A DNA stretch of 41,505 nt from Hydrogenobacter sp. (GTDB lineage Bacteria > Aquificota > Aquificia > Aquificales > Aquificaceae), in NCBI GenBank assembly GCA_041287335.1, contig JBEULM010000038.1, positions 1-41,505 of the forward strand, written 5' to 3'. Below are positions 33,934 to 41,505 of this stretch, in pieces; position 1 is the first letter of the stretch; each line of letters begins with the position of its first letter. The translations under genes were made by a program, and so were the position numbers. The notes beneath the pieces were generated by a model, which saw nothing but the letters and a program-made list of their open reading frames with translations, had not been told where the DNA came from and did not search any database.

Positions 33934-35158
33934 TTATAACTTTGACCTCTTCCCCCTCTTCTACAAAAGCCTGATGAAGTTCTCTGACCGCAAGCTCACC
34001 GTATTTGCTTTCGATCAGACACGAGATCTTTATCTCCGATGTGGATATAGCCATTATATTTATGTTGTTTTTGTATAGTACTTCAAACATCTTTGCCGCT
34101 GTGCCGTATGAGCTTTTCATACCTATACCTACAACGGAGATTTTTGCCACGTTATCATCTCTGACCACTTCCTGAGCGCCTATTTCCGTAGCTACTTTTT
34201 TTACTATATCTTCCGCACGCTTAGCATCATTTTTATTTACCGTAAAGGAAAGATCTGTGTATCCTTGATGGGAAACATTTTGAACTATCATATCCACAAC
34301 TATGTGAGCGTCTCCGAGCGCTTTGAATATACTGTAAGCTATGCCTGGTCTGTCAGGTACCCTTACTACGGTGATCCTTGACTCTTTCATTTCTAAGGTT
34401 ATAGCTCTTACCGCTACCTTTTCCATGACTTCCTCCTCCGGCAGTATCCATGTTCCTTCTTTATCCGAGAAGGAACTCCTGACATGGATTCTTACATTGT
34501 ACTTCATAGCGAACTCTATACTCCTTGCCTGCATCACCTTAGCACCTAAGGAAGCCATCTCAAGCATCTCTTCGTAAGATATGCGAGATATTTTTTTTGC
34601 TTTGGGGACTATTCTGGGATCAGCAGTAAAGACACCTTCTACATCCGTGTATATCTCACAATCCGCACTGAGAGCATGAGCGAGAACCACGGCAGACAGG
34701 TCAGATCCACCCCTCCCAAGGGTTGTGATCTCCCAGTTATCGGTAACACCTTGAAAACCCGCAACTATCGGTATGTAACCTTCGTTTATGATGTTTCTTA
34801 TCCTTTGAAGACCTACCTTCAACACTTTCGCTTTCGTGTGTACGTGGTCAGTAATTATAGGCACCTGCCAACCGCAAAGGCTCATCGCTGGATAACCAAG
34901 TTTATTCAGTGTGATAGCAAAGAGAGCTACAGCTTGTTGCTCGCCTGTGGACACGAGCATGTCCATTTCCCTCTCAGGTGGGAAGGGATCTATCTGTTTA
35001 GCTAAGTTTATAAGCCTATCAGTTTCACCAGCCATTGCGGAAGATACAACAACAACCTTGTACCCCTGTTTTACCTTTTCTATAACCCTTTTTGCAGCGT
35101 TTTCTATCCTTTCAAGACCACCTACAGATGTTCCACCAAACTTTACCACCAGATCCAT
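33923..35158 (-). CDS. lysC: Aspartokinase
   Basis: A 411-residue monofunctional aspartate kinase, first step toward lysine, threonine, methionine and diaminopimelate. It begins [18 protein letters not shown], the kinase start motif, followed by '[29 protein letters not shown]' and '[18 protein letters not shown]'. Two ACT domains occupy the C-terminal 150 residues and would bind inhibitory lysine or threonine. The start at 35158 is certain from this motif; a TAAAAT ends 7 nt upstream. It overlaps rfaE1 by 11 nt. Confidence 0.95.
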   Translation of the reverse strand: MDLVVKFGGTSVGGLERIENAAKRVIEKVKQGYKVVVVSSAMAGETDRLINLAKQIDPFPPEREMDMLVSTGEQQAVALFAITLNKLGYPAMSLCGWQVPIITDHVHTKAKVLKVGLQRIRNIINEGYIPIVAGFQGVTDNWEITTLGRGGSDLSAVVLAHALSADCEIYTDVEGVFTADPRIVPKAKKISRISYEEMLEMASLGAKVMQARSIEFAMKYNVRIHVRSSFSDKEGTWILPEEEVMEKVAVRAITLEMKESRITVVRVPDRPGIAYSIFKALGDAHIVVDMIVQNVSHQGYTDLSFTVNKNDAKRAEDIVKKVATEIGAQEVVRDDNVAKISVVGIGMKSSYGTAAKMFEVLYKNNINIMAISTSEIKISCLIESKYGELAVRELHQAFVEEGEEVKVINET

Positions 35159-35242
35159 CGGTAATATTTTACGACAATCCCGCCAGAAGGCTCTCTTTTT
35201 CAAAGGAGATATAAATGGCAAAGCTCTTTAGAGATTAAACGT

Positions 35243-35248
35243 TATACT
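35243..35248 (+). promoter_or_regulatory. -10-like element for the gene at 35256
   Basis: TATACT, 5 of 6 consensus bases, ends 7 nt before the ATG at 35256 and has no Shine-Dalgarno sequence after it. Confidence 0.4.
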
Positions 35249-35255
35249 ATACGTT

Positions 35256-36038
35256 ATGCATGTCTTACTTGTAGGTTTCGGGAATATGGGTAAAAAGTAT
35301 CTGCTCAAGCTGGAAGAACTCGGCGAATCTCCAATACTGTGCGATAGAGATCCCAAAAAGGCTACTGATAAGTATCCCTTTTATTGTCATATAGGTGATG
35401 TGAAAGAGGAGATTAAGGCGGTTATAATAGCTGTAGAGCCCTCCGAGCATGTTAGCTTATCAAGAATCTTTTTAAAAAGAGGTATTCCTGTACTTCTTGA
35501 AAAACCTCCAGCACTGAATTATGAAGAATTCAAAGAGATATACAGTTATCCAAATCTTTACGTGTCGGAGGTGGAAACCTTCTCCTCTTGCCTACAATAT
35601 TTTCCAAAAGATGTAAAGAGCTTAAACATTGAAAGATTTGGTAAGGGAAAGGGTTATATATCGCCTCTTTGGGATCTCGCATGGCATGACCTTTACCTCC
35701 TTCAGCTGTTTTTTAAAAGCATTGAGTTAAAAAAAATGGATGTGAACCACGTATGGGAGCTAAAAGGTGAGGCTGATGGAGTACCTTTCATTTTGAAGGT
35801 CGCCTGGGAACATCCTGAACCTTCAAGGAGATGGATAATAAATGAGGGTGATTTGGTACTTGATTTTGCGAAAGAAGAGGTCTGGAAAGATGATAAACTC
35901 CTATCTGGTGAAAAAAGGGATAAGCTAAGGATAATGGTGGAAAGGTTTTTAGCCGGAAGATTTGATCAAAAAAGCAAGGAAAGAGCGATGAAGAATCTCT
36001 TACTTTTGGAAGAAGCTGAACGTTTTTTCCGGATTTGA
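35256..36038 (+). CDS. Gfo/Idh/MocA-like NAD(P)-binding oxidoreductase, short
   Basis: A 260-residue Rossmann protein beginning MHVLLVGFGNMGKKYLLKLEEL, with an acid-ended second strand (ILCDRD), 'VIIAVEPSEHV', and LLEKPPAL in place of the EKP motif of Gfo/Idh/MocA enzymes. 'WDLAWHDLYLLQLFF' matches the catalytic His-Asp segment. It is 60-80 residues shorter than typical members because the beta-sheet domain is reduced. The substrate is not predictable; a sugar or cell-envelope metabolite is a reasonable guess. The last 39 nt overlap the convergent sigma-54 activator gene. Confidence 0.72.
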   Translation: MHVLLVGFGNMGKKYLLKLEELGESPILCDRDPKKATDKYPFYCHIGDVKEEIKAVIIAVEPSEHVSLSRIFLKRGIPVLLEKPPALNYEEFKEIYSYPNLYVSEVETFSSCLQYFPKDVKSLNIERFGKGKGYISPLWDLAWHDLYLLQLFFKSIELKKMDVNHVWELKGEADGVPFILKVAWEHPEPSRRWIINEGDLVLDFAKEEVWKDDKLLSGEKRDKLRIMVERFLAGRFDQKSKERAMKNLLLLEEAERFFRI

Positions 36039-37364
36039 TAACCCTTGTAGTATCCTTTTGAGGGTGATCCTGTTTATACCAAGGTATCTTGCGGTTCTTG
36101 AGTAGTTTTCTTCAAAAAAATTAAAGGCTTCCTCAGCTATGATTCGGGAAACTTTTCCCATTAGTTTGTAATATAAACCTTCTTCCCCTCCCCTAAGAAG
36201 CTTTTTTACCTCATCCCTTAAGACATCTTCAAAATTTTGAGGAACGTATTCGCCCGATTCAACATCCAGGTCTTTTTCTTTGAGAATATCCCCTCTGCAT
36301 AAAACCATAGCCCTTTTTAAAGCGTTCTCAAGTTCCCTAACATTACCTGGCCAGCTGTAGTTTAGAGCCTTCCTTAAAAATCCTTCCGTATAACCTGCAA
36401 TCCTTCTGCCAGTTTCCTTAGAGATATTACTCAGTATGCAGTTTATTAGGATGGGAATGTCTTCCCTTCTTTCTCTTAGAGGTGGTATGTATATTTCAAC
36501 TGTACTTATCCTGTAGTAGAGATCCTCTCTAAAAAATCCTTCCTTTACGAGCTTCCTTATATCCTTATTGGTAGCGCATACGAGCCTGAAGTCGCAATGG
36601 ATCTCTTTTGTACTTCCGAGTCTCCTTAGCTTTTTCTCCTGTAGGACCCTCAAAAGCTTAGGCTGTATATGAAGGGGGAGGTCCCCAACCTCATCAAGAA
36701 AAAGCACACCGCCTCTTGCGGATTCTATAAGCCCTTCCTTTGAGGATACAGCTCCGGTAAAAGCTCCTTTTTCGTATCCAAAAAGTTCAGCTTCAAGAAG
36801 CTCCGGAGGTATGGCTGTGCAGTTAACAGCAACAAAAGGAGCGTTCCACCTTTTGGAAGTCTTCCAGAGAGCTTTAGCGAATATCTCCTTACCTACACCT
36901 GTTTCACCGAGAAGGAGCACCGGTACATCAAGAGCTGAAGCCTTACCTATCTTCAAAAGGACTTCTTTCATCCTACCTTCGGGATTTCCTATTATGGAAC
37001 AAAGTTCTTTACAAAGGTCTCCTGACATATCTTCACCTTCAGCAAGAGGTATGATATTATCATCATCCCTTAAACCACCTTCTAAGTCTGCAATAAGTTT
37101 GTTTAGCCTGCGTCTATCAACTGGCTTTAAAAATACATCATAAAAGCCCAAACTTACGAGCTTTATAGTGTATCCGGGTATGCCCTTAGATGTTATAGCC
37201 ACAGGCACATTACCACCTTCTTTAAGGTCCGGAAGGCACGAAAGCCCTACTGTATCTATATCTACCAAAACTAAAGTTCCTGCAAGTTCCTCAGGAAGTT
37301 CCTCAACCTTTTCAAAGCCCTCCACTGAGAGGGACAAGTCCCTCGTGTATAGAAGCCTTTTCAT
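36000..37364 (-). CDS. Sigma-54-dependent transcriptional activator with atypical receiver domain
   Basis: A 454-residue NtrC-family activator. The N-terminal 100 residues look like a receiver: an Asp at 35 (LVLVDIDT), Thr58 and Lys80 (FLKPVD) fit the phosphoacceptor, switch and Lys positions, but the acidic pair that binds Mg2+ near the N-terminus is missing, so normal phosphorylation is doubtful. The AAA+ domain has Walker A GETGVGKE, the sigma-54 contact loop GAFTGA, Walker B 'GGVLFLDEVGDLP' and the arginine-finger region. The C-terminus 'NYSRTARYLGINRITLKRIL' is a Fis-type helix-turn-helix. Being divergent from a sigma-54 promoter at 37455, it most likely controls the sulfate-reduction operon. 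Confidence 0.93.
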   Translation of the reverse strand: MKRLLYTRDLSLSVEGFEKVEELPEELAGTLVLVDIDTVGLSCLPDLKEGGNVPVAITSKGIPGYTIKLVSLGFYDVFLKPVDRRRLNKLIADLEGGLRDDDNIIPLAEGEDMSGDLCKELCSIIGNPEGRMKEVLLKIGKASALDVPVLLLGETGVGKEIFAKALWKTSKRWNAPFVAVNCTAIPPELLEAELFGYEKGAFTGAVSSKEGLIESARGGVLFLDEVGDLPLHIQPKLLRVLQEKKLRRLGSTKEIHCDFRLVCATNKDIRKLVKEGFFREDLYYRISTVEIYIPPLRERREDIPILINCILSNISKETGRRIAGYTEGFLRKALNYSWPGNVRELENALKRAMVLCRGDILKEKDLDVESGEYVPQNFEDVLRDEVKKLLRGGEEGLYYKLMGKVSRIIAEEAFNFFEENYSRTARYLGINRITLKRILQGLSNPEKTFSFFQK

Positions 37365-37401
37365 GTTTAAAGAATATACAAAATTGTTTATTCATTATAC
37401 A

Positions 37402-37413
37402 TGATAAGTATCA
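37402..37413. promoter_or_regulatory. Palindrome between activator and sigma-54 promoter
   Basis: TGATAAGTATCA is a perfect 12-bp palindrome about 42 nt upstream of the -24 element. A looser pair, AAATTGTT (37381-37388) and AACAACTT (37421-37428), brackets it. Either could be the binding site of the activator encoded alongside, although enhancer sites usually lie farther away. Confidence 0.35.
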
Positions 37414-37454
37414 ATATTTAACAACTTTTCAATCTTTGGAAAGACATCTCAAAT

Positions 37455-37470
37455 TGGCACATAACTTGCA
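37455..37470 (+). promoter_or_regulatory. Sigma-54 (-24/-12) promoter
   Basis: TGGCACATAACTTGCA carries GG at 37456-37457 and GC at 37468-37469 with exactly 10 nt between them, and matches the full TGGCAC-N5-TTGCA consensus. Transcription should start near 37482, leaving a short leader with AGGAGGT before the ATG at 37494. Confidence 0.88.
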
Positions 37471-37493
37471 TATTCAAGGTAGGAGGTGCTCGC

Positions 37494-40145
37494 ATGAAGG
37501 AAGAGCTTGTGGGAAAAAACCCAAGAGAGAAGCTAAAGGCTGAAAAGCATCCTTTGGATATAATTGAGGAGCTTCCCAAGATTATAAAGCAAGGCTATGA
37601 GAACACGCCGGAGGAGGACCTTGTAAGGCTCCAGTGGTATGGGCTTTACCATGACAAGCCAAGGATGGGATACTTCCTTCTTAGGGTAAAAGTGCCTGGG
37701 GGTATTTTAGAGCCAAGGCAGCTCCATGTATTGGGTGAGCTGGCAAAAAGGTTTAACGACTATGCGGAAATAACCTTAAGACAGGATCTACAGCTTCATT
37801 ACATAAGGCTTGAACACCTTCCTGAGGTTTTTGAAAGGCTAAGAGAAGCAGGTCTCTTTCCTGTAGGTGCCTGTGGTGACACAGTCAGGAACATAACCAC
37901 CTGCCCCTTATGTGGGCTTGAAGAAAAGGAGCTTTTTGATGTTAGAAAAACCCTTTATGAGCTTGAAAACTTCTTCCATGACCCTGAAAACAGAGAATAC
38001 TTTAACCTTCCAAGAAAGTTTAAGATAACCCTTTCAGCCTGTCCCTATCACTGCAACATGCCAGAGATGCACGACCTTGCCTTTGTAGGAACAATTCATA
38101 AGGGTAAGGAGGGCTTTGCGGTTTGGGTTGGCGGTGGTCTTTCTTCTACACCAAGGCTTGCAAGAAAGCTTGGTATTTTTGTGGAAAAGGATAGGGTCTG
38201 TGAGGTGGCGATGGCTTTGGTAGAGCTCTGGAGCGAGGAGGATGAAAACAGAAAATCCTTCGTAAAGGCAAGGTTTAAATACATGGTGGATAGGCTCGGT
38301 GTTGAAGGAATAAGGGAAAGGCTTTTGGAAAGGCTGAGCTTTAGACCAGAGGAATTGGAAAAGGAGCCAGAACCTGTAAAAAGATACTTCCATACAGGCA
38401 TAGGAAGGCAGAAGCAGGGAGGTTTTTATTACTTTGGCATTCCCGTGCAGGCGGGAAGGGTAAAGGGAAGCCAGCTTTTAAGCCTCTCAGAACTTGCTCA
38501 AGAGCTTAACCTCTCTGTTAGGCTCTCTCAAAGGCAGAATATCCTGCTGGCAAACATAAGGGAGGAAGACCTGCAAAGGGTTAAGGAAGTGGTAAAAGGG
38601 CTTGGTTTTGAAGTGGATGTGAGCGAAACAAGGGCTATATCCGTAGCCTGCACCAGCGACCCTTTCTGCAACTACTCGGTGGGTCCTGCGAAGGATGCTC
38701 TACTTGAGATACTTGATTACTTAGAAGGTGAGCTTGGAAGGCTTGAGGGTATTAGCATAGGCGTTGATGGATGCCCCCATGCCTGTGCCCACCACTGGCT
38801 AAACGATATAGGCCTTCAGGCAACACACACAAGGCATCCAGATGGCTCGGTGGAAACCACCTACAACCTTGTTTTAAGGGGTGGGTATGGAAAAAGGGCA
38901 AACATAGGAAAGATAATAGCCAAAAAGCTACCCTTAGAAAGGGTAAAGGTCTATTTGAAAAACCTCCTTCTTTCCTTTAAAAACTCTGGGTTTGAAGACT
39001 TTCATGAGTTTTTGAATAAAAAGAGCGATGAGGAGCTTTTAAGCCTTATGGAGGGTAAGGATGTCATGGTGGAGGTTGAAAAAAGGCTTGTAAAGGTGCG
39101 TATATTTGGACCTCTCACACGTTTTTCTGGAGGTCTTTCGGAGGTGGAGCTAAGCGCAAAAACAGTCAGGGAGGCCCTTGAAAGCCTTGAAAGGGAGTTT
39201 GAAGGCTTTAAGGGAAGACTTTTTGACCAAAAGGGAGAGCTAAAGCCCTTTGTAAAGGTCTTTTTAAACGAGGAAGATGTCTCTTACCTGCAGGGTTTGG
39301 AAACAAAACTTAAAGAAGGCGATGAGCTTATGCTCTATCCAGCTCTGGCGGGTGGTGCCCCTTCCTTTGATGAGCTTGAGCTTCACGAGCTTGCCATAGA
39401 CTTTGAGGACAAGACACCTCAGGAACTTATAGCCTGGGCTTTGGAAAACTTCCATCCAAGGCTTTATATAGCTTGGAGCGGTCAGGTTGAGGATATGGTG
39501 CTTTTAGATATGGCTTGGAGGATAAACCCGGAGGTGAGGGTCTTTATGGTGGATACGGGCAGGCTCCACGAAGAGACTTACAGGCTTGCCCAAGAGGTGG
39601 AGGAGAGGTACTGCATAAGTATAGAGGTTTATTTCCCTAAGGCGGAAGATGTGGAGAAGCTCGTGGGTGAGCATGGTATTAACTGCTTTTATAAATCCGT
39701 TGAGTTGAGGCACCTCTGCTGTCATGTGAGGAAGGTAAGACCTCTAATCAGAGCTTTGTCCTGCGTAGATGCTTGGATAACGGGTCTCAGGCGCGAGCAG
39801 TGGGCAAGCAGGCACAACATAATGAAGATTGAGATGGACCATGACCACGGGCAGATAGTGAAGATAAACCCCCTTGCTGACTGGACAGAAAGGGATGTTT
39901 GGGAATACATAAAGAGAAACTATGTTCCTTACAACAGACTTTACGAGAAGGGTTATAGAAGCATAGGTTGTGAGCCTTGTACGAAGGCTGTTGCACCCTT
40001 TGAAGACCCAAGGGCTGGAAGGTGGTGGTGGGAAAAGGACGCACCAAAGGAGTGTGGAATGCACTGCAGTATAGAAACGGGAGGCTTTGAAAAGATTGCG
40101 GACAAACTCTTAAGGGAGGCAAGAGATGGCGATAAGGGTTCTTGA
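37494..40145 (+). CDS. Trifunctional fusion: siroheme sulfite/nitrite reductase, MoaD/ThiS-like domain, APS-type CysH reductase
   Basis: An 883-residue protein with three parts. Residues 1-520 are a ferredoxin-type sulfite/nitrite reductase: 'FNDYAEITLRQDLQLHYI' and 'LSVRLSQRQNILLANI' are the two-fold repeat signatures, and Cys386-x5-Cys392 plus Cys427-x3-Cys431 hold the [4Fe-4S]-siroheme pair. Residues about 530-621 are a ubiquitin-like MoaD/ThiS domain ending YPALAGG (Gly620-Gly621). Residues about 640-883 are CysH: 'YIAWSGQVEDMVLL', 'MVDTGRLHEETY', Cys742-Cys743 and Cys826-x2-Cys829 for a [4Fe-4S] cluster, and catalytic Cys854 in ECGMH, the pattern of APS rather than cluster-free PAPS reductases. 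Together it should take APS to sulfite to sulfide in one chain. The first half also has Cys137/140 and Cys183/187, unusual for this family. Nitrite reduction is an alternative for part one. Confidence 0.9.
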   Translation: MKEELVGKNPREKLKAEKHPLDIIEELPKIIKQGYENTPEEDLVRLQWYGLYHDKPRMGYFLLRVKVPGGILEPRQLHVLGELAKRFNDYAEITLRQDLQLHYIRLEHLPEVFERLREAGLFPVGACGDTVRNITTCPLCGLEEKELFDVRKTLYELENFFHDPENREYFNLPRKFKITLSACPYHCNMPEMHDLAFVGTIHKGKEGFAVWVGGGLSSTPRLARKLGIFVEKDRVCEVAMALVELWSEEDENRKSFVKARFKYMVDRLGVEGIRERLLERLSFRPEELEKEPEPVKRYFHTGIGRQKQGGFYYFGIPVQAGRVKGSQLLSLSELAQELNLSVRLSQRQNILLANIREEDLQRVKEVVKGLGFEVDVSETRAISVACTSDPFCNYSVGPAKDALLEILDYLEGELGRLEGISIGVDGCPHACAHHWLNDIGLQATHTRHPDGSVETTYNLVLRGGYGKRANIGKIIAKKLPLERVKVYLKNLLLSFKNSGFEDFHEFLNKKSDEELLSLMEGKDVMVEVEKRLVKVRIFGPLTRFSGGLSEVELSAKTVREALESLEREFEGFKGRLFDQKGELKPFVKVFLNEEDVSYLQGLETKLKEGDELMLYPALAGGAPSFDELELHELAIDFEDKTPQELIAWALENFHPRLYIAWSGQVEDMVLLDMAWRINPEVRVFMVDTGRLHEETYRLAQEVEERYCISIEVYFPKAEDVEKLVGEHGINCFYKSVELRHLCCHVRKVRPLIRALSCVDAWITGLRREQWASRHNIMKIEMDHDHGQIVKINPLADWTERDVWEYIKRNYVPYNRLYEKGYRSIGCEPCTKAVAPFEDPRAGRWWWEKDAPKECGMHCSIETGGFEKIADKLLREARDGDKGS

Positions 40146-40416
40146 GGTTGTGGATATAAACCTGCTCAAAGAGGAGCTTGAGAAAAGAGGCTGGAAGGAA
40201 GGCAGTTTTAACAAAAAGCCTGCCATGATAAAAGATCTTGGCTCATACCTTTGGTTAGCCTTACTTGAAGAAAAGCCATGTTTTATATCCCTACCTTCCG
40301 AAGAAGACTCAAAGCTTCACAGGGAAGGCATGAGAAGGCTTCAGGAGGAGGTAAAAGAGTTATCTGAAGCTCTTGGCTTCACAATACCTATAAGACTTGG
40401 AGGTTCTAATGTTTGA
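40126..40416 (+). CDS. Small unknown protein of the sulfate-assimilation operon
   Basis: A 96-residue soluble, charged protein, no family recognised. Predicted layout: strand (IRVLEVVD), helix, a central 'GSYLWLALLEEKPCFISLP' with the only Cys, a long helix (about residues 62-84) and a short C-terminus '[10 protein letters not shown]'. The Gly-Gly three residues from the end is noted but the protein does not otherwise look ubiquitin-like. It overlaps the fusion gene by 20 nt and the transporter gene by 8 nt, so it is translated as part of the operon and probably serves sulfate or siroheme metabolism. Confidence 0.65.
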   Translation: MAIRVLEVVDINLLKEELEKRGWKEGSFNKKPAMIKDLGSYLWLALLEEKPCFISLPSEEDSKLHREGMRRLQEEVKELSEALGFTIPIRLGGSNV

Positions 40417-41164
40417 GTATGCACTCTCTGGCTTTTTTATAGCCTTAGCCATAGGCTTGACAGGTGTAGGAGCTGGAACGCTTACCGCACCGCTTTTAAT
40501 CCTTCTGGGGCTTGACCCGGCAAAGGCGGTTGGCTCAGCCCTCAGTTTTTCAGCTTTTGTGAAGTTTCCAGCCTTTGTCTTTCATGCCCTCTATAAAAAT
40601 ATAGATTACAAAACCCTTTTCCTTATGCTTTCTGGCGGTGTGCCTGGTGTCCTTCTTGGCTCCTTTCTACTATCTTTCCTTTCTCATGAAAAGGGTCTGA
40701 AAAATGTCCTCTTCCTTATTATAGGCTTTACTATCCTTCTTAGCATAGCCCTTAACCTTTTTACCACCTTGAGAAATAAAAGGCTTGACCTTACAAGGTA
40801 TAGATTCCTTTTGCCCTTTGCCTGCTTTTTCATCGGGCTTGAGGTAGGTTTTACATCAGCGGGTGCTGGTGCCCTTGGCATGGTCTTACTCCTTTACTTT
40901 ACAAGGCTTGAGCCTTCAAGGGCTGTGGGTGTGGATATAGCTTTCGGCTTAGCTTGTTCTTCTTTTGGTAGTCTTTTCCACTTCCTTGGGAGTAACATAA
41001 ACCCAGAGGTTTTTATTCCCATGTCTTTTGGTGGTCTTCTTGGTGTGTGGCTTGGCACCTACCTAACAAGGAAGATAAATCCAAAGCCTATAAGATTTCT
41101 AATATCCTTCCTCCTGCTCTTGGTGGCAATAAACCTCATAAACAGAGGTATTAACCATGGGTAA
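40409..41164 (+). CDS. TauE/SafE-family sulfur-anion transporter (TSUP)
   Basis: A 251-residue inner-membrane protein with about eight hydrophobic segments and two homologous halves, each opening with a glycine-rich motif ('[30 protein letters not shown]' and '[31 protein letters not shown]'). TSUP proteins move sulfite, sulfate, thiosulfate or organosulfonates; here, import of sulfate or export of surplus sulfite are both plausible. The ATG at 40409 has GGAGG 5 nt upstream; a TTG at 40397 would contain that site. GGC (9 of 28 Gly) and GCC (8 of 20 Ala) are used far more than in hemE (0 of 23 and 1 of 13). Confidence 0.88.
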   Translation: MFEYALSGFFIALAIGLTGVGAGTLTAPLLILLGLDPAKAVGSALSFSAFVKFPAFVFHALYKNIDYKTLFLMLSGGVPGVLLGSFLLSFLSHEKGLKNVLFLIIGFTILLSIALNLFTTLRNKRLDLTRYRFLLPFACFFIGLEVGFTSAGAGALGMVLLLYFTRLEPSRAVGVDIAFGLACSSFGSLFHFLGSNINPEVFIPMSFGGLLGVWLGTYLTRKINPKPIRFLISFLLLLVAINLINRGINHG

Positions 41165-41505
41165 GGTCTATCTCGTAGGGGCAGGACCTGGAGACTTGGA
41201 GCTTTTAACACTTAAAGCCTACAGGCTCATAAGGTCTGCAGATGTTATCCTATACGACAGGCTCGTAAACCCAGAAGTGCTTTTACTCGCAAAGCCTGAC
41301 TGCGAGCTTGTCTATGTGGGAAAGGAGGATGGAAAACATCTCATAGAGCAGGAAAGGATAAACGAGCTTTTGCTTGAGTATGCATATAGCAAAGAGGTAG
41401 TAGTAAGGCTAAAAGGTGGAGACCCCTTCGTCTTTGGAAGGGGTGGAGAGGAAGCCCTCTTTTTGGCACAGCATGGCATAGAGTTTGAAGTGGTTCCGGG
41501 TATAA
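41157..41505 (+). CDS. cobA: Uroporphyrinogen-III C-methyltransferase (SUMT), truncated by the window end
   Basis: The first 116 residues of a SUMT (CobA/CysG-A type), which adds two methyl groups to uroporphyrinogen III to give precorrin-2 for siroheme or cobalamin. It begins [20 protein letters not shown], then '[15 protein letters not shown]' and '[19 protein letters not shown]', all diagnostic; the rest lies beyond base 41505. It overlaps the transporter stop by 8 nt. Its place in the operon is explained by the siroheme needed by the reductase part of the fusion. Whether it continues into a UroS or CysG-B domain cannot be seen. Confidence 0.95.
   Translation, partial: MGKVYLVGAGPGDLELLTLKAYRLIRSADVILYDRLVNPEVLLLAKPDCELVYVGKEDGKHLIEQERINELLLEYAYSKEVVVRLKGGDPFVFGRGGEEALFLAQHGIEFEVVPGI

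Noticed and set aside
40397-40416. Ubiquitin-like carrier identity for the 96-residue operon protein because of its near-terminal Gly-Gly
   Set aside because: Gly-Gly is followed by three more residues and the rest lacks the beta-grasp pattern; it was kept as unknown.

Overview
The window looks like a chromosomal segment of a thermophilic hydrogen-oxidising member of the Aquificales, probably Hydrogenobacter, Thermocrinis or a close relative. This is inferred from gene content: two [NiFe]-hydrogenase gene sets, an archaeal-type Trm1 tRNA methyltransferase (a known oddity of Aquifex), Lys/Glu/Arg-rich proteins, AGG/ATA-rich codon use and very tight gene packing. No rRNA or complete mobile element is present.

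Layout. 1-1309: CRISPR array (19 identical repeats plus one decayed terminal repeat, 19 complete spacers), no cas genes, ending on the stop codon of secF. 1304-4444 (minus): secF, an MgtC-family gene and a two-gene Wzm/Wzt-type polysaccharide exporter. 4479-10603: small conserved proteins, phosphoglycolate-phosphatase-like gph, a thioredoxin-like lipoprotein, hemE, trm1, a conserved hypothetical, trpE, a short IS200/IS605-end-like hairpin and a DUF4870 membrane protein. 10648-17805: VWA protein, MlaF-like ATPase, FMN-binding protein, NlpC/P60 hydrolase, 2-selenouridine synthase mnmH, exported DsrE-like protein, rpoZ and a lytic transglycosylase. 17797-20081 (minus): hemL and a DUF190-FluC-DUF190 fluoride cluster. 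20155-26631 (plus): hypB, a cytosolic group 2 hydrogenase (small and large subunits), hypE, hypA, hypF. 26616-31453 (minus): a Tat-exported, membrane-anchored group 1 hydrogenase with the six-cysteine O2-tolerance signature, followed by cytochrome b, maturation protease and HyaE/HupH-like chaperones. 31454-31890: a 437-bp non-coding gap that holds a probable structured RNA. 31891-36038: gapA, tRNA-Pro(TGG), heptose kinase rfaE1, aspartokinase and a small Gfo/Idh-type protein. 36000-41505: a sigma-54 activator divergent from an assimilatory sulfate-reduction operon.

How the genes work together. The two hydrogenase operons face each other and share hypA/B/E/F. The outer enzyme should feed electrons from H2 through cytochrome b to quinone; the cytosolic group 2 enzyme has no C-terminal extension and no signal peptide. 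The right-hand operon encodes one 883-residue polypeptide joining a siroheme sulfite/nitrite reductase, a MoaD/ThiS-type ubiquitin-like domain ending in Gly-Gly, and an APS-type CysH reductase. It is followed by a small unknown, a TauE/SafE-type sulfur-anion transporter and siroheme-forming uroporphyrinogen-III methyltransferase. It has a textbook sigma-54 promoter, and an NtrC-type activator with a degenerate receiver is encoded divergently. This system is the strongest candidate for an under-described one in the window.

Two genome-style signals recur. Ten genes, nearly all first in their transcription unit, have a -10-like hexamer only 6-8 nt upstream of the start codon, suggesting leaderless mRNAs. 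All nine convergent junctions overlap at their 3' ends.
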